NCBI GenBank assembly: GCA_963930775.1
Contig: OZ005689.1
Location: 7,417,569-7,481,568 of the forward strand
Direction: 5' to 3'
Length of the DNA stretch: 64,000 nucleotides
From: Cliona cf. orientalis
Lineage: Eukaryota; Porifera; Demospongiae; Clionaida; Clionaidae
A program made the position numbers and the translations under genes. Shown piece by piece: positions 48,401 to 58,811 of the stretch. Under the pieces are notes generated by a model that saw only the letters and a list, made by a program, of their open reading frames with translations, was not told where the DNA came from and ran no database searches. Every line of letters starts with the position of its first letter. The first letter of the stretch is position 1.

Positions 48401-48515
48401 AAAAGAACTTCAAGCGGAGTCATGCTTCACACATCAGGAGAAGGACACAAGTGGCCAGCTTAGTGAACATGAATGCTCTCCCGGAGAGGAACCCATCGCC
48501 AATGATGATGTGTAG
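42482..48515 (+). CDS. GABA-B-like class C GPCR, copy D, open, 15 exons, 915 aa
   Basis: Exons: 42482-42796, 43086-43409 (old exons 2 and 3 fused), 43691-43801, 44069-44134, 44591-44812, 45181-45328, 45476-45639, 45704-45824, 46026-46121, 46208-46352, 46407-46533, 46865-46972, 47270-47422, 47606-47929, 48192-48515. The joined frame is open (2748 nt with stop). A deletion removed most of intron 2 and 22 bases of exon 3. The remaining 31 bases are read in frame (HVRSVVSFITLEELSNR, where copy C has HVSCTSTSAELSNR), altering the loop aligned with the GABA-B serine loop and losing its Cys. The rest of the flytrap domain, the seven spans and the coiled coil match copy C. The tail ends at TAG 48513-48515, where copy A continues for about 11 residues. 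It is near-identical to A downstream of exon 7. Probably an expressed receptor with changed ligand loop; this is inference. Confidence 0.88.
44985..44999 (+). repeat. G15 homopolymer in intron between exons 6 and 7 of copy D
   Basis: A run of 15 G occurs here. The A, B, C and E introns lack a comparable run at this place. Confidence 0.85.
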
Positions 48516-49037
48516 TCAATAGAAAGGCCCCCTTGGCACAAAGAATAATTAAAAAAAAAAGCTGCAACTACATGTCAAGAAAAATTAGTGACGTAAATTC
48601 TGACATTAGTCGTGACACCATGTAATAATAATATTATGTATGCACTATCAAAGAATAGCTATTTGAAGTTGTATGTACATGTGTACATAATGGCCATTTA
48701 ATTTCACTTAATTATTTTTGTGACCTGTTAATATGAGAAAAAGGACCATCTGCGCATGCACACTGTACTAGCCGGCATATAGCATGCTTTTACATTGTAG
48801 TAGTGTTCAGTCACATTATCCCATGTCATTGACTGTGACATCAAATATACTTGTATTCTGAAGAAAATAGCTATTTCATGATTATGGCAGGCTACGATGA
48901 GGGATTGATTGGTGAAATGAAAAAAAAATTACAACCCCATCCTCCCTTGATCTTCCAAACTCTAAGCTGGAACACTGGTCAGGTAGACTGCAGACATTAC
49001 TGCAGCCAGTTAGGCTTCAGTGTCACAGCCATAGGGG
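48516..49037. other. 3' flank of copy D up to the LTR element
   Basis: No gene. This stretch is nearly identical to 20463-20919 after copy A and shows where the intergenic unit was split by the LTR element. Confidence 0.7.
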
Positions 49038-49256
49038 TGTAATAACTGTATTTCCTGATCTGTTTAATTAGTTGAGTTGTGTTCCTGATTTGTGGTTTAG
49101 TGATGTAATTGTTAGGTTTATTAATGACGTAATCGTATTGCATAATGCTGTTGTACTTATTGTGTATGCTCATATGATATGATCAGTCAGTGCTAAGTCA
49201 GTAAATGACACAAGTACAATAAGACTCAGACTACGCTAGCCCACAGCGGCGTTGCA
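49038..49256 (+). repeat. 5' LTR
   Basis: 219 bp, starting tgtaataactgtatttcctg and ending cagcggcgttgca. I find no difference from the 3' LTR at 54413-54631. Confidence 0.95.
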
Positions 49257-49258
49257 TT

Positions 49259-49275
49259 TGGAGGTCCCGCCGAGA
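49259..49275 (+). promoter_or_regulatory. Primer binding site
   Basis: Two bases after the 5' LTR stands tggaggtcccgccgaga. It begins with TGG, complementary to a tRNA 3' CCA, and the rest resembles, from memory, the 3' end of tRNA-Gln. The tRNA identity needs checking. Confidence 0.6.
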
Positions 49276-49322
49276 CCAAAGGTGGCCAAAATACGCAGTG
49301 GGACTGTGTTCGTTCGGTTATC

Positions 49323-52300
49323 ATGCCACCTAAGCAAAAGACGAAGGCTGATTTAAAGCAAGCCGTTGATCAGCTAACAGAGAAGCTCCGAGCCGCTGAG
49401 AGGCGTCTCGATGCCGACGTTGAAGCCGAAAGAGACGAGGCTCTGGAGAGAGCCGATGAGGCAGAGCGGCGTGTGCTCGGTCTTGAGCAGGAGATTGGAC
49501 AGCTCAAGAAAGATCTCGAAGGTACTACGGACCACGTGGCGTCCGGGGTCGAACGTGAGGTCAAGACAAGATTGAAAAGGGCGGAGTCTGACCTCGCGGG
49601 GTCAGAGGAGCATGTGCGTCAATTAGAACTCGAACTTGACGATGCTCGCGACGAAGTTGACCGCTTGGAGTGGAAACTCGAGAGCGCCGAGAGAGATGCT
49701 GAGCTACAAGCTGCTAGGGTGAGAGAGCAGGCTCAGAGAGACCACAGGAAAGAGCTTGAGGCCAGAGATGAGCTCATAGCTCTACTGAAAGAGAAGCTGA
49801 GTCGGCAGAATGAGCCAAAGGCTATGGATACGGAAGCACCCCCACCGTCCTCAAGCACAGGGAGCGGGTGTACCCCCGACCCACAGCATAAGAAGGAGAC
49901 TGTACCTGTGGCCAACAGTGGACGAACGGTACGCCTATCACTACCTACTCTGCCTACATTTTCGGGTGAAGAGTGTAGGGATGATGAGGACTTGTTTGAG
50001 CGATGGGTGCGTAAGTTAGAGAAGTATGCTGAGTTGGAAAGTTGGAGTGACAGGGAGAAGCTAGTACAGCTCGAGCTACGCTTGAAGGGTAGAGCGGAGC
50101 GCCTGTTTGAAGTACTACCTTCAGAGTCAAAGAGCTCCTTCAAGTCTGCCGTAGAAGGCCTGAAGAAGCGTCTGGCACCTGCCAGGAGAGATGCACTCCT
50201 CTCTGCTCAGCTAATGAAAAGGAAGCAGCTGCCATCTGAGTCTGTTGACCAGTATGCGCAGGAATTTGAAACACTTTTTGATCGCAGCTATGGTCGTCGA
50301 TCCGGGATGGACCAAGAGTCGAAGGACCTATTGAAGCGTGACCTATTTGTGCTTGGGCTAAAGATGAAGTGGCAGGAAAAAGTTCTTCCATCAGCGAAGA
50401 CGTTTGCAGACAGCCTGCACCAAGCGAGGGCAGCCGAGGAGCAGGAGCGACAACTGAACGAGCTCCACAAGCCGCCAGGTAGCAGCAGCAGTGCTGCAAC
50501 GCCCTCCAGTTCAGCTGATCGTGGATCAAACACTAGTCGTACAGGTCACTCGTCAAACTCCTCCCGGTTTCCACGCTGCCGAGAATGTGGAAGTACCCGC
50601 CACAAGCAGAGGGACTGTCCACAGAGACGACCGCCATCTGAGACACCCGCAAGGGAGAATACTCGATCTGGCTCGAGTTCAGCAGTCAAGGCTGCACGTG
50701 TCACTAGGGGAGAGGAGAGCCTCGATGACCAATGTCGTCGGCTGGCTGATCAGCTTGCAGAAGCCGAGTACCAACGGATGAGTAAGTCATACTCCTCCAA
50801 TGCCGCAGTCGACGCCGTCACAGGTTCGCTTGGCCCCCTCTACTATGCCACTGTTACTGTTGGTGGTACTCCTGTGGAAGGCATGGTTGATCCGGGCTCA
50901 TCAGCAACCATAATGTCATTCAATTTGTTTCAGAAAATTGGACGGAGAGCTGGCATTTTGAAGGAGGCATTGAAGCCACTCGACTCAGGCCTCGTGCTGC
51001 GAGACTACAGCCAGCGACCGATACCAATTGGGGCGTGTGTTGAGCTCACTTTTGAGTGGGGAGGCAAATCAGTCACCTCAACTGTCTTCCTCCGTTCTGA
51101 TCTTGGGGTGGGAGGAGAGCCGTGCTTGCTAGGCACGAACGTGGTGATTCCGTTGGGACTGATGGTGCCAGGTCCTGGAGTGGAACCACGAGGAGGAGAT
51201 CGAAGCCCAACTGTTTGTTTCATACAACCCAAACGAGTTCCAGGTGGAGGAGCTGTCATCATCAAAGCAAAGTTGCCTAACAGTACTCCTTCAACTGATT
51301 CTGTGTTCTTCCAACCAAACCAACGTTGGATGGCAGATACTGGTTTAAAGATCGAAGAGTCCGTAGTTCAACCTGATGACGAAGGGTGTGTGCATTTGTT
51401 GGTCCAGAATCCAAGTCGTGACACACACAAATTATCCATTGGGATACCTGTGGGACAAATTGAGCCGTGTGTTGAGATATCACCAGGGGAACTGGTTAAT
51501 GACGAAACGAACGAGGAACCAGTGGGACTGGTAAATCGAATCGATGAGAATATTCAAAAAGAAAGAGTGGAAAAGTTGAAAGAAATGTTGAGAGTCAGTG
51601 AGGAAGGGCTGACGCAAGATGAGCAAACGAGGGTGCGTGACTTTGTTTTGGAAGCCCATGATGTGTTTGCACTCTCTGAATTGGAAAGAGGCGAGGTGGA
51701 AGGAATCAGGCACGAAATCGATACTGGGGATAGTCCTCCTATACGCCAACCACCTAGGAGAGTTCCATTTTCCCTCAGGCCAACGATTAAAGGGCTAGTG
51801 GACAACATGCTCAAGACCAAGGTAGTGCAAGAGTCGAACAGCCCCTGGAGTAGTCCGGTGGTGCTGGTGAAAAAGAAGAGTGGCGAGTACCGATTCTGTG
51901 TTGATTATCGGGCGCTAAATGCGGTTACTCGGAAAGATGTCTTCCCGATGCCTCGCATCGATGACATGTTGGATCAACTTGGTGGGAAAAAGATCTTCAC
52001 CACTCTCGACGCTCGCTCAGGATACTGGCAGATTAAGATGGGGTCCGAATCGCAGGAGAAGACAGCCTTTTCGACACATGATGGGCTATACGAGTTTCGT
52101 GTCATGCCGTTTGGAGTGTGCAATGGGCCGGCGACATTCCAGCGTTTAATGCACCATGCGTTACGAGGGTTTGGTGAGTTTTGTAATGTCTATATTGATG
52201 ATATGATTGTTTTCTCCAGTTCGGTGGGTGAACATCTGGAGCACCTGCAGCTGGTCTTTGATCGATTGAGGGAGGTTGGAGTGAGACTACACCCGGCAAA

Positions 52301-54371
52301 GTGTGAGTTTGCATCCCCTAAAGTACACTACTTGGGGCATGTTATCACAGCTGAGGGAATCTTACCCAATCCTGACAAGGTTAAGGCAGTAAAGGAATTT
52401 AGGAATCCCACAAATGTGAAGGAGGTCCGGGAGTTCTTAGGCCTTGCTGGGTATTATCGTCGATTTGTACCCAACTTTGCACGGGTAGCTGGGCCGTTGC
52501 ATTCCCTGACTAGGCAGGAGGTACCATTTCACTGGACCGGGGAATGTCAACAATCTTTTGACAGTTTGAAACAGTTGCTATCAGAGCCACCTGTACTAGC
52601 TTACCCTGATTTTGCTCGCCCGTTCACTTTGCACACTGATGCTAGTGGGAAAGGGTTGGGGGCAGTGCTAGAACAGGAGGGTGAGGAAGGCAAAAATCAC
52701 CCTGTGGCTTATGCTAGCCGTACTTTGTCGAAGCATGAGAAAAATTATGGGATCACTGACTTGGAGGCCTTAGGGGTTGTGTGGGCGCTCAGACACTTTA
52801 GAGCGTACCTATTGGGTCATGCTTGTGTGGTTGTCACTGATCATGCTCCACTCCGTGCTCTGCTTAAGGCTAAGCACCAGTCTGGGAAGCTGGCTAGGTG
52901 GGGTCAGACGATTGCTGAGTTCAATGTGGAAATTAAGTATCGTCCGGGTCGTCAGCATAGCAATGCGGATGCCCTTTCCAGAGCCCCTCTGGAGTCTGTA
53001 AACTCGGTACAGGCAGATGAGACAACCACTAATACGGTTGCTACTGACAATATGGCTAGTCAGCAGCGAGATGATCCCAAATTAAAGGCTATTATTGAAT
53101 ACCTGGATGGTGGAGTATTGCCCACTGACGAGAAGCTGGCCAAGCGTTTGGTTTTGGAGCGGTCTCGATTCACAATACAAGATGGTGTTTTGTTTTATGT
53201 AGATGTGGCTCGTGAGAATTCACTCCGAGTAGCTGTACCTTCCAACTCTCAGAGGAAGTTGTTGGAGGAAATTCATGGTGGTAGTCTTTCTGGTCATTTT
53301 GCTGCTAGGAGTATGTATAATACCCTGGCTAGGCGGTATTGGTGGGAAGGGATGTATGGGGATGTACATCGTTACTGCCGTGCTTGCCTCACCTGTGCTT
53401 CTCACAATGGTACTGGCCGTCGGCACAGAGCTCCACTGCAGCCAATTCCAGTTTCTGGACCCTTTGAAAGGGTAGGAGTCGACATTATGAAGATGCCGCT
53501 GACGGAAAGGGGGAACCAGTACGTGATAGTCTTCATGGATTATCTTACGAAGTGGGTGGAGGCCTATGCCACTGAGGATCAAACCAGTGAGACTATAGCC
53601 AGGTTACTAGTTGATAACATTGTCTGCCGGCATGGGGTACCTGCCGAGTTGTTGTCAGACAGGGGTCAGAACTTACTATCAGGTCTTATGCAGGAGGTAT
53701 GCAACTTGCTCGGCATGCACAAGATCAATACCACCGCATACCATCCTCAGTGCGATGGACTCGTGGAAAACTTTAATAGGACTCTGCAAACAATGTTAGC
53801 CAAGCATGCTAAGGAGTTCGGTCCATCATGGGATGTGCACCTCCAGCAGGTGTTATTTGCTTATCGGGCTAGACCACACTCTTCAACTGGGGAGTCACCG
53901 TTCTACATGGTTTATGGTCGTGATCCACGTTTGCCTACCGAAACTGCATTTTCTGAAACCCGCACTCGGTATCAGGTAGATGCAGAAGACTATTGTGCGG
54001 AATTGACTCGAGGTTTAACGAAAACGTGGCAAGTGGCGAAACAGAACATTGGTAAGGCACAACAACGTCAGAAGGTTCAATACGACAAGCATTCGAAGGA
54101 GCCCAGGTACCAGGTGGCAGGCAGGGTCATGGTGTTTATGCCTCACGAGAAGGCAGACAAACTTTCACTTCCATATCATGGGCCATACAGAATTATCGAG
54201 GTGTTGACGAATGGATTGTCTGTCAGACCGGTTGACAAGCCTAATACGAAACCAATACTTGTGAATGTTGACCGAGTCACTCCCTGCCCACCTGAGTTGG
54301 CCGACGAATCGTGGCTTGGGCCAAAGAAAGAGCGAAAGCGAGCTCGAACTCGCTACAATCTTCGAAAGTAA
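49323..54371 (+). CDS. Gag-Pol polyprotein of the gypsy-type element, 1682 aa
   Basis: One frame encodes everything needed for retrotransposition in cytoplasmic particles. It contains an N-terminal coiled coil (about 5-165, Glu/Arg/Leu-rich), a Gag core (about 200-390) and a CCHC knuckle (CRECGSTRHKQRDC, about 419-432). An aspartic protease follows with DPGSS at about 523, where most relatives have a DSG or DTG triad, then reverse transcriptase with YIDD at about 957-960. RNase H starts around TDASGKGLG (Asp about 1106). The integrase has an HHCC finger (about 1318-1360) and a catalytic triad Asp 1387, Asp 1446, Glu 1482, giving the DD35E spacing. A basic C-terminus follows. The start ATG at 49323 is the first in frame after the primer site. 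GC content is clearly higher than in the flanking introns. Gag and Pol are fused with no frameshift or stop, so their ratio must be set in some other way. Confidence 0.96.
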   Translation: MPPKQKTKADLKQAVDQLTEKLRAAERRLDADVEAERDEALERADEAERRVLGLEQEIGQLKKDLEGTTDHVASGVEREVKTRLKRAESDLAGSEEHVRQLELELDDARDEVDRLEWKLESAERDAELQAARVREQAQRDHRKELEARDELIALLKEKLSRQNEPKAMDTEAPPPSSSTGSGCTPDPQHKKETVPVANSGRTVRLSLPTLPTFSGEECRDDEDLFERWVRKLEKYAELESWSDREKLVQLELRLKGRAERLFEVLPSESKSSFKSAVEGLKKRLAPARRDALLSAQLMKRKQLPSESVDQYAQEFETLFDRSYGRRSGMDQESKDLLKRDLFVLGLKMKWQEKVLPSAKTFADSLHQARAAEEQERQLNELHKPPGSSSSAATPSSSADRGSNTSRTGHSSNSSRFPRCRECGSTRHKQRDCPQRRPPSETPARENTRSGSSSAVKAARVTRGEESLDDQCRRLADQLAEAEYQRMSKSYSSNAAVDAVTGSLGPLYYATVTVGGTPVEGMVDPGSSATIMSFNLFQKIGRRAGILKEALKPLDSGLVLRDYSQRPIPIGACVELTFEWGGKSVTSTVFLRSDLGVGGEPCLLGTNVVIPLGLMVPGPGVEPRGGDRSPTVCFIQPKRVPGGGAVIIKAKLPNSTPSTDSVFFQPNQRWMADTGLKIEESVVQPDDEGCVHLLVQNPSRDTHKLSIGIPVGQIEPCVEISPGELVNDETNEEPVGLVNRIDENIQKERVEKLKEMLRVSEEGLTQDEQTRVRDFVLEAHDVFALSELERGEVEGIRHEIDTGDSPPIRQPPRRVPFSLRPTIKGLVDNMLKTKVVQESNSPWSSPVVLVKKKSGEYRFCVDYRALNAVTRKDVFPMPRIDDMLDQLGGKKIFTTLDARSGYWQIKMGSESQEKTAFSTHDGLYEFRVMPFGVCNGPATFQRLMHHALRGFGEFCNVYIDDMIVFSSSVGEHLEHLQLVFDRLREVGVRLHPAKCEFASPKVHYLGHVITAEGILPNPDKVKAVKEFRNPTNVKEVREFLGLAGYYRRFVPNFARVAGPLHSLTRQEVPFHWTGECQQSFDSLKQLLSEPPVLAYPDFARPFTLHTDASGKGLGAVLEQEGEEGKNHPVAYASRTLSKHEKNYGITDLEALGVVWALRHFRAYLLGHACVVVTDHAPLRALLKAKHQSGKLARWGQTIAEFNVEIKYRPGRQHSNADALSRAPLESVNSVQADETTTNTVATDNMASQQRDDPKLKAIIEYLDGGVLPTDEKLAKRLVLERSRFTIQDGVLFYVDVARENSLRVAVPSNSQRKLLEEIHGGSLSGHFAARSMYNTLARRYWWEGMYGDVHRYCRACLTCASHNGTGRRHRAPLQPIPVSGPFERVGVDIMKMPLTERGNQYVIVFMDYLTKWVEAYATEDQTSETIARLLVDNIVCRHGVPAELLSDRGQNLLSGLMQEVCNLLGMHKINTTAYHPQCDGLVENFNRTLQTMLAKHAKEFGPSWDVHLQQVLFAYRARPHSSTGESPFYMVYGRDPRLPTETAFSETRTRYQVDAEDYCAELTRGLTKTWQVAKQNIGKAQQRQKVQYDKHSKEPRYQVAGRVMVFMPHEKADKLSLPYHGPYRIIEVLTNGLSVRPVDKPNTKPILVNVDRVTPCPPELADESWLGPKKERKRARTRYNLRK

Positions 54372-54394
54372 ACTTTGAACACCCGAGGACGTGT

Positions 54395-54409
54395 GAGATA
54401 GGGAGCGGG
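54395..54409 (+). promoter_or_regulatory. Polypurine tract
   Basis: gagatagggagcggg lies three bases before the 3' LTR, where second-strand priming is expected. Confidence 0.65.
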
Positions 54410-54412
54410 TGA

Positions 54413-54631
54413 TGTAATAACTGTATTTCCTGATCTGTTTAATTAGTTGAGTTGTGTTCCTGATTTGTGGTTTAGTGATGTAATTGTTAGGTTTATTAAT
54501 GACGTAATCGTATTGCATAATGCTGTTGTACTTATTGTGTATGCTCATATGATATGATCAGTCAGTGCTAAGTCAGTAAATGACACAAGTACAATAAGAC
54601 TCAGACTACGCTAGCCCACAGCGGCGTTGCA
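54413..54631 (+). repeat. 3' LTR
   Basis: 219 bp, the same as the 5' LTR in every position I compared. Confidence 0.95.
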
Positions 54632-55581
54632 GGGGACCGAAGTCAGCCTATGGTGGAAGTACAGGCTTTATCCAGGATGGGGGGTATTCAAGGGAGGAAC
54701 CTGGGCGACCCCTAAGCCATAATATGCCCAGGATCATGTGCAGTTTTCAGCTGCAGATGCCAGAAGGGGTACCCCTAACATCGTCTAGCCCCGACAGTTC
54801 CTACCAGAATTTGCTATCTATTGAGCTGAACAGGGGGTACCAAAACGCGTGTGGGTTTACCGTTGGAATGTGTAAACCGTGACGTAGGTAATTAATAGCA
54901 ATGAATATCATTAACTTTCGGTAACGGAAAGACCTATGGAGCTGGAACAAAAACCAGAACGTAGCTCACAACCAGACGAAAGCAGCTATCATGGTCCTGA
55001 ACACGCTACTTTATATCTAGACTATACCATAGCACACATAAAAATCGATAATAATATTACCGTACCCTCGCGAAAGAGGGCCCATGGGCGGTGCACCTTA
55101 CATTGGGCCAAGATTGGGGGATGGGCCGATTTCGAGGTATCAGTATCGCATTTAGTCGCGAAAGAGCGCCCAGGTATTAAAGTTACCCACGCTATCTTCA
55201 TAATTTGAATATTAGCAGCGGCTACTATTGATTTCAGCCTTATATGGATTCAAGGAAATGGGATATACAATATTTACAAGTTGTACATAATCCTTATTAT
55301 GACAATGTCATGCAGTGACAGTACTAGTGATTTTGTGGAAATCAGATATCCATCGCACATACATACGTGTGGCTGATATTACGATTGCACACTGTGGCAT
55401 TATATAGACAGCATTTAAACTAGATTGTTGAGTGTTTGTGCGAACCAACTTAAGCTAAATGTGTGCACAATACACTCAGTTAGCCTACTGTCCTGCAGGC
55501 AAAAGATAGCTAACTCTTATAGCTACCGATAAGCATAATAGCTAATAGCTACTGAGATTATTGGCTAGAAATATCACAACA
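54632..55581. other. Second half of the D-E intergenic unit and 5' flank of copy E
   Basis: Continues the unit interrupted by the LTR element and matches 20920-21889. It includes the open frame MELEQKPERSSQPDESSYHG (54936-55208), whose coding status is unproven, and the receptor 5' flank with several TAGCTA insertions near 55505-55555. Confidence 0.65.
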
Positions 55582-58500
55582 ATGAATCCTCAAATTGCAA
55601 ATCTTAGACTTTGGCTGATCATGATTCAACTAGTACTCATTAATGCCGTCAGTGGTGATAATTTCGGTCCGTACAAGCAAGTTTATCCCAAAGCAGACCT
55701 GCAACTAGACCCAAGAAACTGTTCCACGTCAGATAATGGCACCTGTCCTCTCTACATTGCTCTGATGATGGCTTTATGGGGACTTTGTATCTAGTGGACT
55801 CAGGGAGCGATACCAGGAATAGCTACAGGTCGCTATTGATGAAATTAACAATGACTCATCGATGCTTCCGGGGTACACCTTGCACTATACACTGATGGCT
55901 ACAAGGGTGCGTGAATTAATTTTACTACAAAAACCTAGGACCACTTAATTCATTAATTAAAAGTAATGATGTATCCTTCTAAATTTAATTTCTGAGGTTG
56001 TTTTTCATATCAAGCAGTGACCTGCAGTTCAGAATAGAGACATTCCACCACTGAATCTTGTATTAGAGTTCTTATGTATGTAGTCACTTGCATGTAGTGG
56101 GTGTCTATATTATCATGTCTGATGTTTCTTCTAATGTGTAGCTACATTCAGCATGATGCATGAACGTAACACTGCCTGCATTCTTAATAATATTATAGTG
56201 TGAAACGTATGGAACAACAGTGTTGGATGCTCTGTACACGGAACTGCTTCAACCTCCCACTAAACTTGGCATCATAGGCTCTGGTTGTTCACTGGCTACT
56301 GAACCCACAGCTCAAATCTAGCACTACTACAACATAACACATGTAAGAAGTGTTGTTTTGTTCGTAGGTTTAGGATATAGATGTGCATGCATACTAGCTC
56401 AACCTCAATCGTCATTTAGGGAAGGGAATACCCAGTAATTGGCAGTGGATTGGGTGTACATGCTGATTGAATGGGACTGTTTCTAAACCTTTCACTTGAC
56501 AAAAGCGCCCATGCTATCTCTGTGGTTCATCTCTCATTTTCCAACTTTTGTTTTATAGATTTCTTGTTCTTCAGCGTCAGAAGAGCTTTCCAATAGAACT
56601 CATTTTCGAAACTATTTTCAACTGCTTCCAACGGATGCTGATCTTGCATTTGGGTTTTTTGGTATCATTACGAGATTCAAATGGAAACATGTAGCTATCA
56701 TTCTCCAGGAGGAAAGACTCTTTCAAGATGTAAGTACACGTACCTAATTGACATCTATTTTCACTTACTGTAGTGTCTCAGGCAAGCGCAGGTAAGTGTC
56801 ATGTAGCTACCACATTTTAAGGGGGCAATGTCAGGGGAGGCGGAAGAGGGGGGTAAGGGGGGCAACTGCCCCCCCCCTCCCCCCAAAGTGGAAGGCTACT
56901 AATGTTATGACATTATATATTCTAATATCAAGCTTGTGGGTGTCTATTTGACTGACTTTGCCCCCCCCCCCCCCTCCTAAACTGAACTTCCCTCAGCCGC
57001 CTCTGAATGTGCCAGCTTCTGTAGCCACAAATGTATGCTATATCCCAGGTATAGCTAAGCGCATTGTGGGCCAAATTCATGTTATGTACCCACGGGCGCT
57101 AACCATGGATAATTTTTTATAGTCAAAGAATATCGTTGTCTTACAATTTTCTTGTTTCTTGAAAGCTATCCCTTTACAGACAATGAATAAATTAGTAAGG
57201 ATGCTGAAAGAAGACAATGAGCACATAATGATAAAAGTGGATAGATTTATTTCATCTGAGGGCATCAGTGGACTAGGAGATCAGCCATTTGTACGTATGC
57301 ATTGTTACAAAATTACACATACACACACACTCACACATACAATATGCATAGCTAATATTCATGTCCTCCACTTGATGCCAACAAAAATGAAATTATCATG
57401 AGTGATATTATACATAGCACACAGCAGTTAAAAGAATATTTTGGCTCGGAAGCTTTAGTTAATGGTCATGCAACACACATATATAGATACGTACACAAGC
57501 ACATATGCACACACACACATACATAACATACACTATAATACATGTATTATCAATAAGCATGGCAAATAATATTAATATCTAGGACCCGGAATATAGAATC
57601 TTCATCTTGGCCATGTATGCTGACTACGCAAGGAGACTGCTGTGTGAGGTATAACTGCAGGAAATCTGTAGGATATAGGGCAGTATAATCAATTTTCATG
57701 AATTTTACCCTATCCTCTGCTAAATAAATGTAGGAAATGTGAGCAAATGTCATGTTTTGATAAGCAGGACATGTAGGAAATTTTACTTTCGGTACTATAG
57801 GAAATAATATTAGTATTTTGTTTAAGCTAGAGCTATAGCACCATCTTGGTTAGACCCTTAATTGCATGCACATGATCGTGACCATAATAAAATCTGCTGC
57901 TCTATGATAAAAAGCTAATAAAATGATAGAATCTGACTAGTTCTTTATGTTTTATTTCTATATATAGTTTACTTGCATGCGCCTATGACCCTGAGCACCA
58001 TGCATGTACAATGATATGTTATTATAAAACGTAGAGGCATGTACATTATTGCTGTAGGCTTCTAATCGTGGTGTAGCTATACTACCCTTGCAATGAGTTT
58101 CTTCTGTTTGGATGGTACGGTCAGCAGTGGTGGATTGGAAGTGAAGAAGAAGAGGCCATGCTTCAAGTGCTCTATGGCAACAGCTGCAGCATAGCAGACC
58201 GAGAGAGAGTGATTGGCCCAGCACTGGCACCCATTGTCGAGGAACACATATCAAACTGCTCAAAAGAAGTTGAAAGTGGAATCGTAAAGCCGATAGTATA
58301 GTACACTCATGCAGGCCTAGACCTGTGGCCTAGAAGGGGTTCAAAAGTTACTGTTACAGTAACAGTGTACAGTTCTTGATCTGCTTTTGAACTGACGATA
58401 TCCAAAATTAATGAGTAGCTATGTACTTTGGTGCAGGAGCTATTGAATTAGCTAATTCTTGCATGCGGATATCATGCCAGCTAGCTAGTTTAGAATATAG

Positions 58501-58762
58501 ACCATGCAGATGTAGCTACATGGAAAGTAGCTACAGTCATCAATCTTTTAGACTATATGAGGACTTCACAATCGCTTATCAATTGCTATACTCTAATTTA
58601 TTTAACTTCAGAATGGATATGCATTTCAAGCAAACTACAAAGAAAAGTTTGAGAAGTCCACTTCTCCTCCACTAAACTTACAAAGTCAAACGTTGTATGC
58701 TCAGGAATGCTATGATGCCACATGGGTTTTAGCCAGAGCATTGGATCATACAATTAGAGGTA

Positions 58763-58811
<49 letters not shown>

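Larger units (their letters stand above)
49038..54631 (+). mobile_element. Full-length Ty3/gypsy-type LTR retrotransposon
   Basis: The element is 5594 bp, with LTRs at 49038-49256 and 54413-54631, a primer binding site, one gag-pol frame and a purine tract before the 3' LTR. The LTRs begin TG and end CA. Flanking GGGG occurs on both sides (49034-49037 and 54632-54635), while the corresponding site after copy A reads ccataggggacc, so a 4-bp target duplication is supported by an empty site. No envelope-like frame is present. Identical LTRs plus an unbroken frame indicate a very young insertion that may still be active. Confidence 0.95.

Noticed and set aside
49370..52314. Minus-strand frames within gag-pol
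   Set aside because: Shadows of the retrotransposon coding sequence caused by its codon composition.
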